From Atherinomorus stipes (lineage: Eukaryota; Chordata; Actinopteri; Atheriniformes; Atherinidae): a DNA stretch of 64,000 bases. The translations under genes were made by a program, and so were the position numbers. Within the stretch, counting starts at the first letter, position 1, and each line of letters starts with the position of its first letter. The stretch lies in contig JALJCO010013425.1 of assembly GCA_023101725.1 (NCBI GenBank), positions 20,821 to 84,820 on the forward strand, written 5' to 3'. Below the pieces are notes generated by a model that was given only the letters and a program-made list of their open reading frames with translations, was not told the DNA's origin and searched no databases. Below are positions 50,257 through 62,668 of the stretch, one piece after another.

Positions 50257-51809
50257 CTATACCCCCGAAACCACAGAAAAGTGATATTTGCTGTCATAAC
50301 CCTTTAAACCTTATAGTTTCACTCTTCCTCAGAATCAGAAAAGCTTTTTTGCTGGATTGAGTAAAGGGCATTTACAGTATTTCTTTTCTTTTCTTCAGCT
50401 GTCTATGCCTTTAGTTACTTATTGTTTTGTAGTCACTCTTATTTTAAGTTTATTCATATCTTGTTATACCCTTTTTAGCTTTTTAATTCCAGTGTTTTCC
50501 TCAGGGGATCCTCCACGCCGGGGGCTATGCCTACTTGGTCAGAGGGATCATCGCTGTTGGGGTCGCTCTGGTTGGGGTGGTTAGATGGGGGGTTCTGCAC
50601 TGTGGCTCTGGCCGTAGTGTGGACCCCAGCTTGCCCTGATCTGGGCATTGCCAGTGGTGACACCCTCCACGGTCATGGCTGGATTGGTTCTAGGTGTGAA
50701 GGATCCCCAAGGATGGGGGATTGGGCTTCAGCGTTAGACCAGATATTTCTATGCTTTTATCCCCATTTTATATTGATGTCTCAGTTAACGAGACAGATGG
50801 CAGAGACAAAATGTATCAATCACATTATCTGCCTGGCAACTTTCTGTGAGGTCTTGACCACTAGGCCACATTATCAACCTTCTTTTTGATGGAAAATAAA
50901 GAAATTTAAAATCTATCATATGGGTGCAGTTAGAACAGACTAGAAAATTAATTTGTTTTGAGATTAATTTGTAACTGTAATAAATTAAATCCACTGAAAG
51001 CTCGGTTGTTGTATTACATGCTGGTGACATAGTGAAACTTTTATTTAAAAAACTAACAAAAATCTCTTATAACATTTGTATTCACAGACATAAAGTAAAT
51101 CTTTCCTTACAATTTAAATATGCAGATTTGACATTACTCTTCACTGCCGCCTAAGTAATTGCTTGAGGCAGAAATTTTTACATTTTTCAGAAAGTATTTC
51201 TTTGCTTTGCTGAAAATTAGATGAGACAAATGTCAAAACGCTGCCAATAAACAATGCCTCTCCAGGCAATGTCTGAAGCGTTTTATGATTGTGTTTCTTT
51301 GTGACGGAGCTTTATTGTAGTTTAGTTAAAATTCTCTTCAGCCGGGGCCTAGTTCAGGATATGTTACAATAAAGACTGTACAAACATCTGTTTTTTTGTT
51401 GTTGCTTTTTTAAATGGCGCATATGCAGACCTGCAGGCAATGTTCGTTTTGTTAATCACAGTCCACCTTGAAATATATATGTGAGGATCAGCTTCATTCT
51501 ACCCTCTACATGCTTTTTAACTGCTGTGCTCAACAACTGGGCACGAGTTCCACAGTTCCCTCTGACTGCTCTGGCAAATGACAATATGATTTTTAAACAG
51601 CCCAAGGAAAATACTATGAGTTTGATTCAAGACATAAGCTAGCTAAATATGTTTTCAAAACTTAAACATGCTCGTGGAATAATAATGACTGACCAGCAAA
51701 TGGGGTTTATCCTTTCTGAAAACCTTAAGAACATATAGGGTAGCTCCCCTCAAATAGGCCCCAAAATGCCCATGCTATCAAGGGAGCTAACCATACATTG
51801 GCACAAAAT
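50257..51809. other. Upstream flank, unassigned
   Basis: No recognised gene. The GC-richer part 50500-50740 looks like part of an interspersed repeat that I cannot name. Confidence 0.4.
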
Positions 51810-52012
51810 CAGGGGCCTCAAACTGGTTCCAGAAAGGGCTATGGCTGCAGTTTTTCATATCTGCCAAGCAGTTGCAAACCAGACCCCACTTATCTCACCA
51901 AGTCCTCAGTTTAAGACTGGACTCACTTGATGAAATGCGTGGAATCTGATGTGCTCCTACTTGGCTGGAAAGAAAACCTGCAGCCACACGGCCTTTTCTG
52001 GAACCAGTTTAA
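51810..52012. mobile_element. Fold-back MITE, about 200 bp
   Basis: CAGGGGCCTCAAACTGGTTC then CAGAAAGGGC at the left is mirrored by GGCCTTTTCTGGAACCAGTT at the right, and GGCTGCAG by CTGCAGCC internally. It is a hAT-like compact element. Confidence 0.65.
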
Positions 52013-52489
52013 CCATGTGATGTCGCCTCCCGCGTCGGCCCTTTAGTATAGCGCGCGCTCCCCTTCTCTCTCTCTGACCTGTCAGATGTCGCAGCTTCCC
52101 TCTTGTTGATAAACCAACCATTGTTGGTCTGATCAAAAATCAGTTAAGATCTGCTCTGTGGCGGCACTGGTGTCGGTCTTGTTTCCGACCCAAATCCTTT
52201 AGATCCTCGGGTAGTGCCGGTGCTGGTTACGTTACCAAGCAGCCCAAATAAATGTTTTGGCCTAACTGGCTCAGAATATCGGTGGCTTGATAATAGCCAA
52301 GGAGACACGAGCTGCTCAGTTTAATATTGGTGTGAATAGTTGATGAGACCAACATCAGTGCTGCGTCACCTTTCTCACACAGCAGCTGAAGAGAAAATGT
52401 GAGGTTAATTCATAGATAAAGATAATATTAATAAATAATAGTTTGATATTATGAATACATTTTATATTTTGATGCATAGGCTAAACAGC
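52013..52489. other. Upstream flank, no gene seen
   Basis: Contains GCGCGCGC, CTCTCTCTC and a self-similar GGTGTCGGTCTTG/GGTGCTGG segment, but no exon or element that I can identify. Confidence 0.4.
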
Positions 52490-53765
52490 ATTAAAGGGGT
52501 GGGGGAAAGAATTTTAAAATTTTTTCCATTTTTTATAGAACAAAAAGTTTTTTAAGAAGAATTATGTAAAAAAAAAAAACCGGGGGGGAATAAAAAAAAA
52601 GGGGGGTTTTTTGAAAGGATGGGGGGGTGGTTCACCAAAGGGAAAAAAAGGGGGGGGGAAAAAGGGGGGGAGGCCCCCCCGGGGGGGTGGATGGGAGAGA
52701 GGGGGGTTTTTTAAAAATTTTTTTTTTTTTTTTTTTTTTTTTTAGGGAAAAAAGAGAGATGTAGTGGCGTGGTGGTGGTGTTGGGTTTTTTCTAAAAAAA
52801 CAGAAGAAAGGAGTAAGATTATTTTAATCTACAGGGATGGGAGGGTTATTTTTGCTGTGGGGGGTGTGTGTGGTGGATTAAAAACAAAGAGGGGGGGGTT
52901 GAAGAAAAGAGGGGAGGGGGGGGTGAGGGAAGAAAAAAAAAAAAGAGGGAGGGGGGATTTGTGGAAGGAGGGGGGGGAGAGAGGAAAAAAGCACACAAAG
53001 CGAGGGGGGGGAGGAGGAAAAAATAAAAAAAAAAATGGTGGGGTGGGAGGGGGGGGTTGAAGGTGAGGAAAATTTTTTTTTTTTTGTGGGGTTTTTTTAT
53101 TTTAAAAAAAATAAATTTTATCAAAAAAAATATTTTATTAATTTAAATAAATGGGTGAACACATACGAACAAAGAAGAGAAAGAAAAAAAAAAATAAAAT
53201 AAAAGGGAAGATAGAAAAAAAAAAGGGTCTATTGAAAGAAGGAGGGGGGGGGAGGTTGTTTTTATTTATTTTTAATTTCTTAAAAAAATATAAATATCTA
53301 TATAAATGTATAGTGGTGGTATTTTAAAATAAAAATAAAAGGGAGTGAGGTGGGGGGGGGGGGGGGGGGGAGAGTAGAGATAAAAAAAATTAATATTAAA
53401 TATAAATTAATAAAAAAAAAAAATAAAAAAAAAAAAAAAAAAAAAAAAAAAAGAAAAAAAAAATAAAAAAAAAGAGAACAAACCGGTGGTGGTCTGCTGC
53501 TGTGTCTTCCGCTGAAATGAAAATAATATCATCTCATCTCGCCCTGACACAAGCTTTTTCAGTATGAAGAAAGTAGGGTGAAGGGAAAATAAAAAAAGAG
53601 GGAGTGATTCATATAAATCCATAAAAATCAATAATTTTTCATAACTTTCTGAGTTTTCCAAAAAAACAAATAAATGAAGGGGGGATAATCATAAACTTTC
53701 ATTCCTTCCTTTCAGTTTTTTTATTTTTGATGGGAGAAGAAAAAAAAAAAAAAAAAAAAAGAAGA
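52490..53765. repeat. Homopolymer-rich block, probable assembly artefact
   Basis: About 1.3 kb made almost entirely of runs of A, G and T (for example a long T run at 52720-52743, a G run at 53353-53370 and A runs near 53408-53460). C is nearly absent. Neither neighbouring sequence nor any repeat family in the window looks like this. The frames through it are meaningless. Confidence 0.7.
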
Positions 53766-53984
53766 AGAGATCGCGGGAGATCTCGCGGGGGGGTAGTGTT
53801 AATCTTAGTTGCTGAGGCATTGATCTAAATAAATAAAAAATTTAAAAAATTTTAGGAAAATAAGTTATTTTTAATTAAAATTTTATTATGAATTAATTAA
53901 TGCTTTAATAAATATTTAAGTATATTGTAAATATCATTATGTCACCCTTAAATATGTCATATTATATAGATATACTGTAGATTA

Positions 53985-55893
53985 TATGTCATACATACAG
54001 ACCAGTTGCTCTGACATCTCACATCATGAAAGTCCTGGAGAGACTCTTACTGGCTCACCTCAACAAGCAAGTCAATACCTTTCAGGACCCATTATAGTTT
54101 GCATATCGTAATGGGCTTGGGGTTGAAGACGCCATCATCTTCTTGCTTCAGAGAGCCCACTCTCATCTGGACCAGTCAGGCACTTTGAGGGTCATGTTCT
54201 TTGATTTTTCAAGTGCCTTTAATACTATTCAGCCTGCTTTGCTATGTCAGAAGCTCCATAACTTCCAGGTGGATCCCTCCACAACCACCTGGATTTACGA
54301 CTACCTCACAAACAGACCACAGTTTGTGAGACTGAAAGGTTGTGTGTCTGAGATGGTGATCAGCAGCACTGGAGCACCACAAGGGACTGTACTCTCACCA
54401 TTCCTCTTTACACTGTACACCTCAGACTTCCAGTACAACTCTGAGTCCTGTCATCTGCAGAAATACTTTGATGACTCTGCAGTTGTGGGGTGTATCAGTG
54501 GACAAGAAGCCGAGTACAGGGAACTGGTCAACCAGTTTGTGAAATGGTGCAGTCACAATCAGCTCATCTTAAATACCAGCAAGATGATTGTTGACTTCAG
54601 GAGGAGCAAGAATAAGCAGCATAGTCCTGTCTACATCCTGGAGGAGGAGGTGGAGGTGGTGGAGAATTACAAATACCTTGGAGTTCAGCTGGACAACAGA
54701 CTCGACTGGAAATGCAGCACTGGCTACATCTACAAGAAAGGTCAGAGACTCTACTACTTAAGGAAGCTGAGATCATTCAACGTCTGCACCAAGATGTTGC
54801 AGATACTCTACAAGTCTGTTGTGGAAAGTGCAATCAGCTTTGCAGCATCTGCTGGGGCAGCAGCATCAGAACCAGAGACTTAAAGTTGTACTTCCATGGT
54901 CATTTCATTAATATTTCTGTGTTCTCCATTATTATTGAATGCATTCTGCATCGTTTCTGTAAAAACCTTCTGGTTGCTTTGTATCCAGCTGTATTTGTAT
55001 ACTAGTAGAGAGGCTTGTGGTCCAACGGCAGCTTTTCCGGGTCCTTCTCATGAATTTCCGTCTGATTGGCTGCCTCCCATCAGTGTATGAAGGAAGCTCC
55101 GCCCTCCGCTCTTTTTTCATTACAGACAGGAAATAGAGCCGACAAACAAGTTTGTTCCGCCATGCTAACAAACAGTTAGCTAATTAGCTTCTCAACTCCG
55201 AAGCTACAGTCGTGCCGTCTTTATTTCTAGTGTGTAGTGGAGGGTTACCTGCCTTCCAATGGACAGATAGAAACCCCACGTGGGATACGCTATTTGCAAT
55301 GTGACGTAGAAGTGCAAGGCTGTTTCCCGATTCGCTCTTTTCTTCGTATTGTTTCTCTGATGAGAAAGCACAGCCGACTGGGGGGAACGCAACGCTAGCA
55401 AGTCAACATGTGTAAGTAAACAAGGGGAAACCCTCCGTATTTCAGAAGGAGCAAGTTAAACGGGTTTTCAGTGGAAGGAGGCCTTTAAAGAAACTAAACA
55501 AGCTGATCAAGAAAGCTGGTTCTGTGCTGGGGATAACTCTGGAGCCGCTGGAGCTGATCATTCAAAAAAGAATGCTGCACAAGCTGATGAAGATGATGGA
55601 GGATTCTTCCTACCCTCTCCACAACACGGTGAAGAATCAACAGAGTGTGTTCAGTGAGAGGCTGCGTCAGGTTCGCTGTAGGACGGAGAGATACAGAAAT
55701 TCATTCCTACCAGCAGCATCACCCTAAAGAACAAGACTGACTGACTGACTTATTATTGTTATGTTATTATTTCATATAAATGTTATATTGTTAAAACAAA
55801 AACAAAAAAATAAAGAAAAAAAAATAAAAGAGTGAGCTTTTTGCAATGTTGAATCTCCCTTCTGGGATAAATAAAGTATTTTTCATTTCATTT
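53985..55893 (+). mobile_element. CR1/L2-type LINE, reverse transcriptase and 3' end
   Basis: The ORF2 reverse-transcriptase domain runs from PVALTSHIMKVLERLLLAHL through 54143-54883. It has motif A (FFDFSSAFNTI), motif B (GAPQGTVLSPFLF), motif C as YFDD and YKYLGVQLDNRLDW. It resumes at 55489-55724 (KLNKLIKKAGSVLG ... RTERYRNSFLPAA) and ends in TTCTGGGATAAATAAAGTAT. Breaks include a stop in DPL-stop-FAYR near 54093, a frameshift near 54844 and the MITE at 54884-55484. It is 5'-truncated and dead. Confidence 0.85.
54884..55484 (+). mobile_element. TTAA MITE family D, copy 2, 601 bp, in LINE
   Basis: The ends are AGTTGTACTTCC and GGAAGGAGGCCT. TTAA lies at 54880-54883 and 55485-55488. It is an almost full-length inverted copy of 42277-42882. 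Removing it with one TTAA reconnects the LINE frame as RDLKKLNKLI. Confidence 0.93.
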
Positions 55894-56276
55894 TAATACA
55901 AATCTTAATTTGGTATTATTTTGGAGAAAGAAGCTGATTTTGGGAATGTTTCCTCATCATTTTCTCACATTCCCATTGCTCTTAACTTGTTCTTGTTTAT
56001 CTCAGCTTCTTTATTGTATTTTCTGTGTTTTTATTGTCTTTCCTATTAAGTATCTTTGGGTGTTCTGAAAGGTGTTGTTGAATGTATTATTATTATATTC
56101 ATTAAGTTTCTGGCAGTTTTCTAGCCTTGCATGTAGAAGATGACCACAGTTTGATGTCACATTGATCCATTCAACATCTTGGGTTGTGATTAGTGAATTT
56201 CAGACTTGTGTTTTAAACAACACAAACCTCAGTCTAATAGCCTACTCATTTCAGAGCTCCGTCCTCCCCAAGACCA
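55894..56276. other. Upstream flank, no gene seen
   Basis: AT-rich with a short ATT-rich run near 56085-56095 and an L2-like TTGGGTGTTCTGAAAGGTG tail-like segment. No exon is seen. Confidence 0.4.
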
Positions 56277-56308
56277 GTGTCACAGGCGGAACAACCGGGT
56301 GCTGCCAG

Positions 56309-57537
56309 AGACTGGACTCTGTCCACTAGCTTGGTTTTTAGCATGCTTTTTGTGGTTTTTGTGTGGTTTTTAACTTTGGTTTTATTCCCAAGCTGGGAGC
56401 TTTTAACGAACTGACTGGCAGCACCTGCGGAGAAGGACTCCTCCCCTGGCTTAATTGGATGCTGGAGAATAAAAGCCGGTGTGGGGACAACAGAGGGAGG
56501 ACTGAGAGAGGACTGAGGAGATCTGAGAGGACTGGGACCAGGAGGCGCAGCTCGGGGGAGGATGCGAGTCCCCCGGCTGGGGGCTCAAGGCAGTGCTAGT
56601 GGCGGCGGCAGCAGAAGATGCTGAAGAGTTGCTGGGGAGTTGGAGGGCGGTCGCGGACCCAATGAAGAGGGCCTACGGCCGGAGGCGCGGCTGCCCGGAG
56701 GAGTGCTGCCCGGAGGAGTGACTGCCCGGGCCAGAGAGCAGCGGTGGTGTCCCGGGGGAGCCTAATGCTGCGTTCCACTTGAACTCAGAAGTCGGAAATT
56801 CCCAGTTCCGTGTAGGAAGTTTCAACTGGAACGGCCCCCTGAAGTCGGATTTCCCACTCGGAAAGTTGGACAACTCTCGCAGCTTCGAGTTCAGATTTAA
56901 AAAGATGGCTGCGCTCAGTGTTAGCAGTTTTTAAAGCTCCTGTTATGTTACATTTATTTACACTTCTTATTAATATTTTGCTGTATTAAATCAGTCGTAC
57001 ACATAGTATTGGTTTATACAGATGTAGGGGAAGCTGCTGTAGTGTAATTCACATTTTTCATGTGGTATACGTGAACTACAACGCCAGCTGTGCTAACAAC
57101 GGCTAATAACAATAGCCTTAGCAAACACGTTGTTTTGCTAGGCTGCTAACTGGTTTTCCGACAAGTGAGCTGGAACGCAAGTTGGTCGGGTGTGATGTCA
57201 CCCCCCAGTTCCCACTTCCCAGTTCTGAGGAAAATGGAACGCAGCATAAGGCCAGGAGTGCGGCCGCTGGGAGGAGCAGCCGCCATGGACCCGAGACAGC
57301 CGAGAGACGCCGGCCACTGCAAGCCCTTTTAGCCCTGACTTATCTTTTTTTTTTTTCTTATCACTTTTAGTTGGTCTTTTAGGGTTATTTTATTACTTTT
57401 AATTAAGGAGTTTTATTTTTAAAAAAAAACTTATTTAATAAAGCTTTTATCTGTTTTTAACACCACTACCTGCTGGCGACGTCTTTCTTTCCCCTCCTCT
57501 TGCAGTCGTCGGTATCGGTAAAGAGCCACCTCTTACA
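56309..57537 (+). mobile_element. Possible solo LTR with nested MITE
   Basis: The segment has a TATA-like GAGAATAAAAG (56466-56476), a GC-rich middle, and a polyadenylation-like AATAAAGC near 57437 followed by a T-rich region. The borders could be TGTCACAGG near 56276 and CTCTTACA near 57537, but no target duplication is convincing. No internal retroviral or gypsy coding sequence is present. It could also be a degraded non-LTR element. Confidence 0.35.
56766..57246. mobile_element. TAA-flanked MITE (PIF/Harbinger-like), 481 bp
   Basis: The ends TGCTGCGTTCCA and TGGAACGCAGCA are perfect 12-bp inverted repeats. TAA lies at 56763-56765 and 57247-57249. The interior has mirrored subterminal segments (TCCCAGTTCC and CCAGTTCCCAC). 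Confidence 0.85.
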
Positions 57538-58160
57538 TCAGTTTGCTTTTAACAGAACTTTTATCAAATGCAGGAGATTACGTAGAGGAGAGAGAACAGA
57601 ACAGAGCTGTAGGAAAGAACCACCAGAACTACTTATTATAATTGTGCAGCTCAAAGATGCAACAGATTACTGCGATGTATACTTTTTATACCAAGTTGGT
57701 AAAAACTGATGATAGCTGATAAAGAGAATGGAGACGGGACAAGAGAGAGCTGTCTAAGATGGGAACTAAGGATGGAAAAGACAAATTAATGTTCCTTATT
57801 AATCTGAGGTTTAGGTAGGACGCTGTAAGACCTGTGCTGAAGATCCTTTGAATATCCTCCATATCCCCTCTTGGTGAAGATTGTAAAGGGGGAATCTCCC
57901 CCCCATTTTGAGGAGTGAATTTCAAGCCCTCCTGGTTATGGGCAGCACAAAAAGAAATGTTGGAGGAGAAGCAGTGCTGTGAAAGAACTGATTTTATAGC
58001 AGTTAAAACTGGAGCTTTAGACCAGAAATGCTAGAAATCCTTATGCTACTCATAATTCTGAAAAGGAAGAGTACACACATTGGCTCAAAAGCGAATTTTA
58101 GATAAAATGTTTTCTTTTTTTGCTGTTTACATATGATCCTGTTGTCTAAACAGCAGGCAG
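57538..58160. other. Upstream flank, no gene seen
   Basis: No recognised exon or mobile element. Confidence 0.45.
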
Positions 58161-58170
58161 TGCATTTAGG

Positions 58171-58173
58171 TGT

Positions 58174-58241
<68 letters not shown>
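58171..58241. repeat. (TA)n microsatellite
   Basis: A nearly pure TA run of about 70 bases with two TG interruptions. Confidence 0.95.
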
Positions 58242-58244
<3 letters not shown>

Positions 58245-58408
58245 ACAGACCATGTAGGTATTTTTTTCTACTGTATAAGCAAAATTGTAAAGTGACTTTT
58301 TTATTGTGATTTTTCTCATTGACTTTGATTATATTTCTGAAATTGTAATAGTTTGGCAATATTGTCAATCTACATTCATGCCAATAAAGCTTCTTAATTT
58401 GACAATTG

Positions 58409-58505
<97 letters not shown>
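58409..58505. repeat. (AT)n(AG)n compound microsatellite
   Basis: About 46 bases of AT followed directly by about 50 bases of AG. Confidence 0.95.
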
Positions 58506-58507
<2 letters not shown>

Positions 58508-58800
58508 AGCAGGTACAGTATTAGGGCATCAGGAGTTCCCTGGAGCCACACATCTTGTGACTTGTGCAGAGCTTCATCTCAGGCTCTGCATAATTACCCA
58601 CTGATTGGAGTCAGGTGTGCTGCAGCAGGGAAACTCATAACTCATTTGATGTAAAAATACATATTTATTTAGGCATACAAGCTCTCTGCTTCTGCCTGTT
58701 TCGGCCTTACGAGTTTTAATTGCTTCATCAATGAGGAAAATATTTTGTGATTTTGTGACTGAAACAATAAAAAGATATAAACATATCTATATATACACCT

Positions 58801-58811
<11 letters not shown>

Positions 58812-58850
<39 letters not shown>

Positions 58851-58861
58851 CACACACACAG
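58812..58861. repeat. (TA)n(CA)n microsatellite
   Basis: A TA run followed by a short CA run, directly at the left edge of the fold-back MITE at 58862. Confidence 0.9.
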
Positions 58862-59304
58862 ATACTACCCCAAAAATTAGAATAGCTTGAAAAAGTTCAC
58901 GTATTTCTGTAATTGTTGTTAGAAGCTGCTGTGTTTAAAGGGCTATAAAAATAAAGTTGATTTGACTTGACCTGACTAATTTAACTTAAAAGGTGCAATT
59001 TACATATTGTTTAGACAAATAATATGTGAATCAATATATTTCAAGCTGTTGTTTGTTTGGATGTTGTTTATTAGGACTTGCAGCTTAAGAAAACCTCAAA
59101 TTCAAAAACTCCCAAAATTAGAATACTTTAATAATTTGAGGTTTTCTTAAGCTGCAAGTCCTAATCAGCAACATTCAGACAAATAAAAGCTTGAAATATA
59201 TTGATTTGAATTTATTTGTCTATACAATATATAAATTGCACCTTTTAAGTTGAATTAGAAATACATGAACTTTTCCACAATATTCTAATTTTTGGGTAGT
59301 ACCT
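58862..59304. mobile_element. Fold-back MITE with LINE tail inserted
   Basis: The two arms are inverted copies: TACTACCCCAAAAATTAGAA mirrors TTCTAATTTTTGGGTAGTA, and TTAGGACTTGCAGCTTAAG mirrors CTTAAGCTGCAAGTCCTAA. The left arm has an extra block of about 65 bp (58914-58980) that ends in GGGCTATAAAAATAAAGTTG, an L2-type 3' end, flanked by TAATT. Confidence 0.8.
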
Positions 59305-59344
59305 GTATATATGTATATTTACTGCATATATACTGTATACTATT

Positions 59345-61080
59345 TTGCCAAAAGTATTCACTCACCTGCCTTGACTCACATATGCAAGGTTCAGAGGTGT
59401 GTTTACGGGAATTTTTTACCATTCTTCCAGAAGCCCATTTGTGAGGTCACACACTGATGTTGGACGAGAAGGCCTGGCTCTCAGTCTCCACTCTAACGGT
59501 GTGTTCAGACCAAGCACGATTTGGGCGTCAAAATCGCGCCTGACGCCCAAAGCTAGACGCTGGGTCACTAAAAAGTCAAATGCTTGATTTCCAGCGTCTT
59601 TACGCCCCTAACACGTGGCGAGAGATGTCCAGCCAAGCCGAACTCGACGTACCTCGGGAGGAGCCCCTCCTTTTTCTTTTTCCTTTCACCGGCCTGTCTG
59701 CATCATGGCAGATGCAGGAGAGAGAGCGGCTCGGCTTTCTGTGATAAATAAAGCTAGGGAACGTCGTCATCTGGCATCTTTGCTCCGTGTCCGGTTCACC
59801 AGATGAATCCAGGTGTTCTGACTGATGAGTTTCATCATTTACTCCAGGAGCTGCGCTGGCGAGGGGCGCTTTCAGCCATCTGATCCGGCCCAGTTTAACA
59901 ACCCGCTGTCCCGATGCAGGGCAGCATTATAAGCCCAGTACATCCCATCGGCACAGCAGGTCATCAAACCACCATCGAGAAACCGGAACCGGACACAGAT
60001 CACAGTTTATCCTCTGTCATCTGAGAGAGAGATGAGATTCCCCTGGTTCTTCTGGGTATTTCCCCTCCTATCAGAAAATGTGTGTCTGTGTCATGACTCG
60101 CTCTGATTGGTCGTCGCCCCGCGTAAAGATGCCAAAGTTCAGATTTTCCAACTCCGGTGTCTGACGCCCTAGATGCGTGAAACGCGTGTCAAATGCTCAA
60201 AATCTCAAAACTCGACACGCGAAACGTGCCTAGATGCGCCGCACCGCAGGGTTTTTGCAGGGTTTTTGTCGCCTCCTCAACGTGCGTCGGCCATTGACTT
60301 TGCATGGAAACCTGACGCCTTTGACACACACCGTAAATCATCCCAAAGGTGTTCTATCAGGTTGAGGTCAGGACTCTGAGCAGGCCAGTCAAGTTCCTCC
60401 CCACCAGACTCTGCATCCATGTCTTTATGGACCTGCTTTGTGCACTGGTGCACAGTCATGTTGGAAGAGGAAGGGGCCAGCTCCAAACTGTTCCCACAAA
60501 GTTGGGAGCATGGAATTGTCCAAAATGTCTTGGTATGCTGAAGCATTCGGAGTTCCTTTCACTGGAACTAAGGGGCCAAGCCCAGCTCCTGATAGACACC
60601 CCCACACAATAATACCCCCTCCACCGAACTTTACACTTGCCCCAATGCAGTCAGATAAGTACCGTTCTCCTGGCAACCGCCAAACCCAGACTCGTCCATC
60701 AGATTGCCAGATGGAGAAATGTGATTGGTCACTCCAGAGAACACCTCCACTGCTCTAGAGTCCAGTGGCGGTTGCTTTACACCACTGCATCTGATGCTTT
60801 GCGTTGCACTTGGTGATATATGGCTTGGATGCAGCTGCTCCACCATGGAAACCCATTCCATGAAGCTCTCTGCGCACTGTTCTTGAGCTGATCTGAAGGC
60901 CACATGAAGTTTGGAGGTCTGTAGTGATTTGACTCTGCAGAAAGTTGGTGACATCTTCACACGATGCGCTTTAGCATCCACTGACCCCGCTCCGTCAGTT
61001 CATGTTGTCTACCACTTTGTGGCTGAGTTGCTGTCATTCCCAAACACTTCCATTTTCTTATGATACAGCAGTGGAATATT
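59345..61080 (-). mobile_element. Second Tc1-like family, with MITE insertion
   Basis: The terminus TTGCCAAAAGTATTCACTCA is the end of a Tc1-like family distinct from the other copies. On the minus strand the transposase remnants read [46 protein letters not shown] and EELDWPAQSPDLNLIEHLWD, including the catalytic-region SPDLNxIEHLWD block. Frameshifts separate these pieces. The 5' end of the transposase side is lost near 61080. The MITE at 59497-60333 interrupts it. Confidence 0.85.
59497..60333. mobile_element. TAA-flanked MITE in Tc1, 837 bp
   Basis: The ends are CGGTGTGTTCAGACC and TTTGACACACACCG. TAA lies at 59494-59496 and 60334-60336. Excision restores the Tc1 sequence CTCTAAATCATCCCAAAGG. 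The CpG-rich interior has mirrored GACGC/GCGTC motifs. The 3-bp TAA target suggests PIF/Harbinger. There is no intact transposase. Confidence 0.8.
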
Positions 61081-62664
61081 TAGGAGCCACTGTGGCTGTG
61101 AGAGGATTGTGATGTACAAGCTGGAACTGGAAACAACCTTGATAAAGGAAAAAAAAAGGAAAAAAGCAATGCAGGACAAAGCAATTCGGAGCAATTACAA
61201 CTTTCTTTTCAACAACCTTTTACAGGAAGTCAGTGGAACCATTACATTGTGTAAACCAAAGCACCAGGTTAATCGTGTTGTCATCAGGGTTAAAAGGCAC
61301 CACCAAGGCTAAATTTCAGGAGTTTTTCCTGCATGTTTCGTTCTCAAAAAATATAATGTTGTGGAACAAGAAAAATGACGAGAATTAATCCAGCAAATAC
61401 AACCGCCATCATTAGGGCTTGAACCTGGAGCAGGTTACAAAGTTTTTCAATAAATCAATTGCTCATCACACCATCCGGCGATGTAGTGATAGAAAGTAAC
61501 TGAATGTACTTCAGATCATTTCCATGGAAACACTGCATAAAAAAAGAAAAACATTTGTACAGTATTAATGATATCAATGTCAGGTAAATACACAGTTACA
61601 AGATATAATTATAGTATTTTCTTTCTTTATCTTTCCTGTTTTTAGAAAGATAAAAAATGAAAAATACACATGTTCAGTAGCTTCTGTTATTAGGACGGAA
61701 GGATTACAGTTTAATTAATTTTAGGTAAGTCCAATACAAATACACAGACAGACACCCCATAGATAAACATACAAACTGTAGATGAATAATTATTTCAAAA
61801 CAGAAGTTTAACACTTTGTGAATAACCAATATATGAACTGCATCTATAATGGATGGATGAAAATCTCTGGCAGCTTTTTCCGATGCACATGTGCACTTTA
61901 AGAGAGGCTTAGGGGGCTCAACATTAACAGCATTCACTTTCAATTAAAGTATAAAAAGTAAGAAAAAAATGACATTGCAGTTGCTATTTCCCAGGAGCAG
62001 TGATGTAAAAACTCATAAATCAAAGCACCATGTGGTGAAACATGTTGAACTAAAAACCATTTTTCAGTGTCCTGAGATAGTGTACCTGTATTATTCTAGA
62101 TTTAAGCCTTTAAAACCTTATGTACAATATGCTCTACACTACATTCAGCTGTTAAGCACAGAGTGTGGAAATGTACTTTACATTGTGTGACACTCTGCTA
62201 AAGCTTGTGCTTGCTCAGCTAAGCTTTGGATGTCTCATCAAATTTCCATTTGATTCCGGAGAGACACCATCTTTTCTGCAGTCGACTGCATTTTTATGTG
62301 ATGGGGGGTAGAGGTGGGGGGGCGTTGGAAATGGAGAAAATCTGCCCTGAAACCTCCCAAATATTCTAAAGTGTCTTCCAAAGTACTTTGGAAAATGTTC
62401 CCCCTTAATCCGACATGTGGAGGAATATTTGATAAATGTCTTTTTCACAGGGAGTGGAATGCTCTTACCTGGCAGTCCCAGTAATGGTGAAATAAATAAG
62501 GCCCCCTGCCGCGCTGCCCCCCGTACACAACCCCATAAACCAGCTGAACATTTTCCACACAGTGAAAGAGCTGTCTTTTAGAGCAAGTGGTGCCTTTAAT
62601 GAAAGGAGAAGAATTTACAAATACTGTAGTTTCCATTGTTCACAGAAAAAAAAAAAGTAAATCC
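61081..62664. other. Upstream flank, no gene seen
   Basis: No recognised exon, RNA gene or complete mobile element. Confidence 0.45.
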
Positions 62665-62668
62665 TTAA

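Noticed and set aside
52764..53060. Gly/Lys-rich 98-codon frame
   Set aside because: It lies wholly in the homopolymer-rich block that is probably an assembly artefact.
58003..58551. 182-codon frame on the minus strand
   Set aside because: It crosses two TA microsatellites and an AG run, giving Tyr-Ile and Leu-Ser repeats. It is not a gene.
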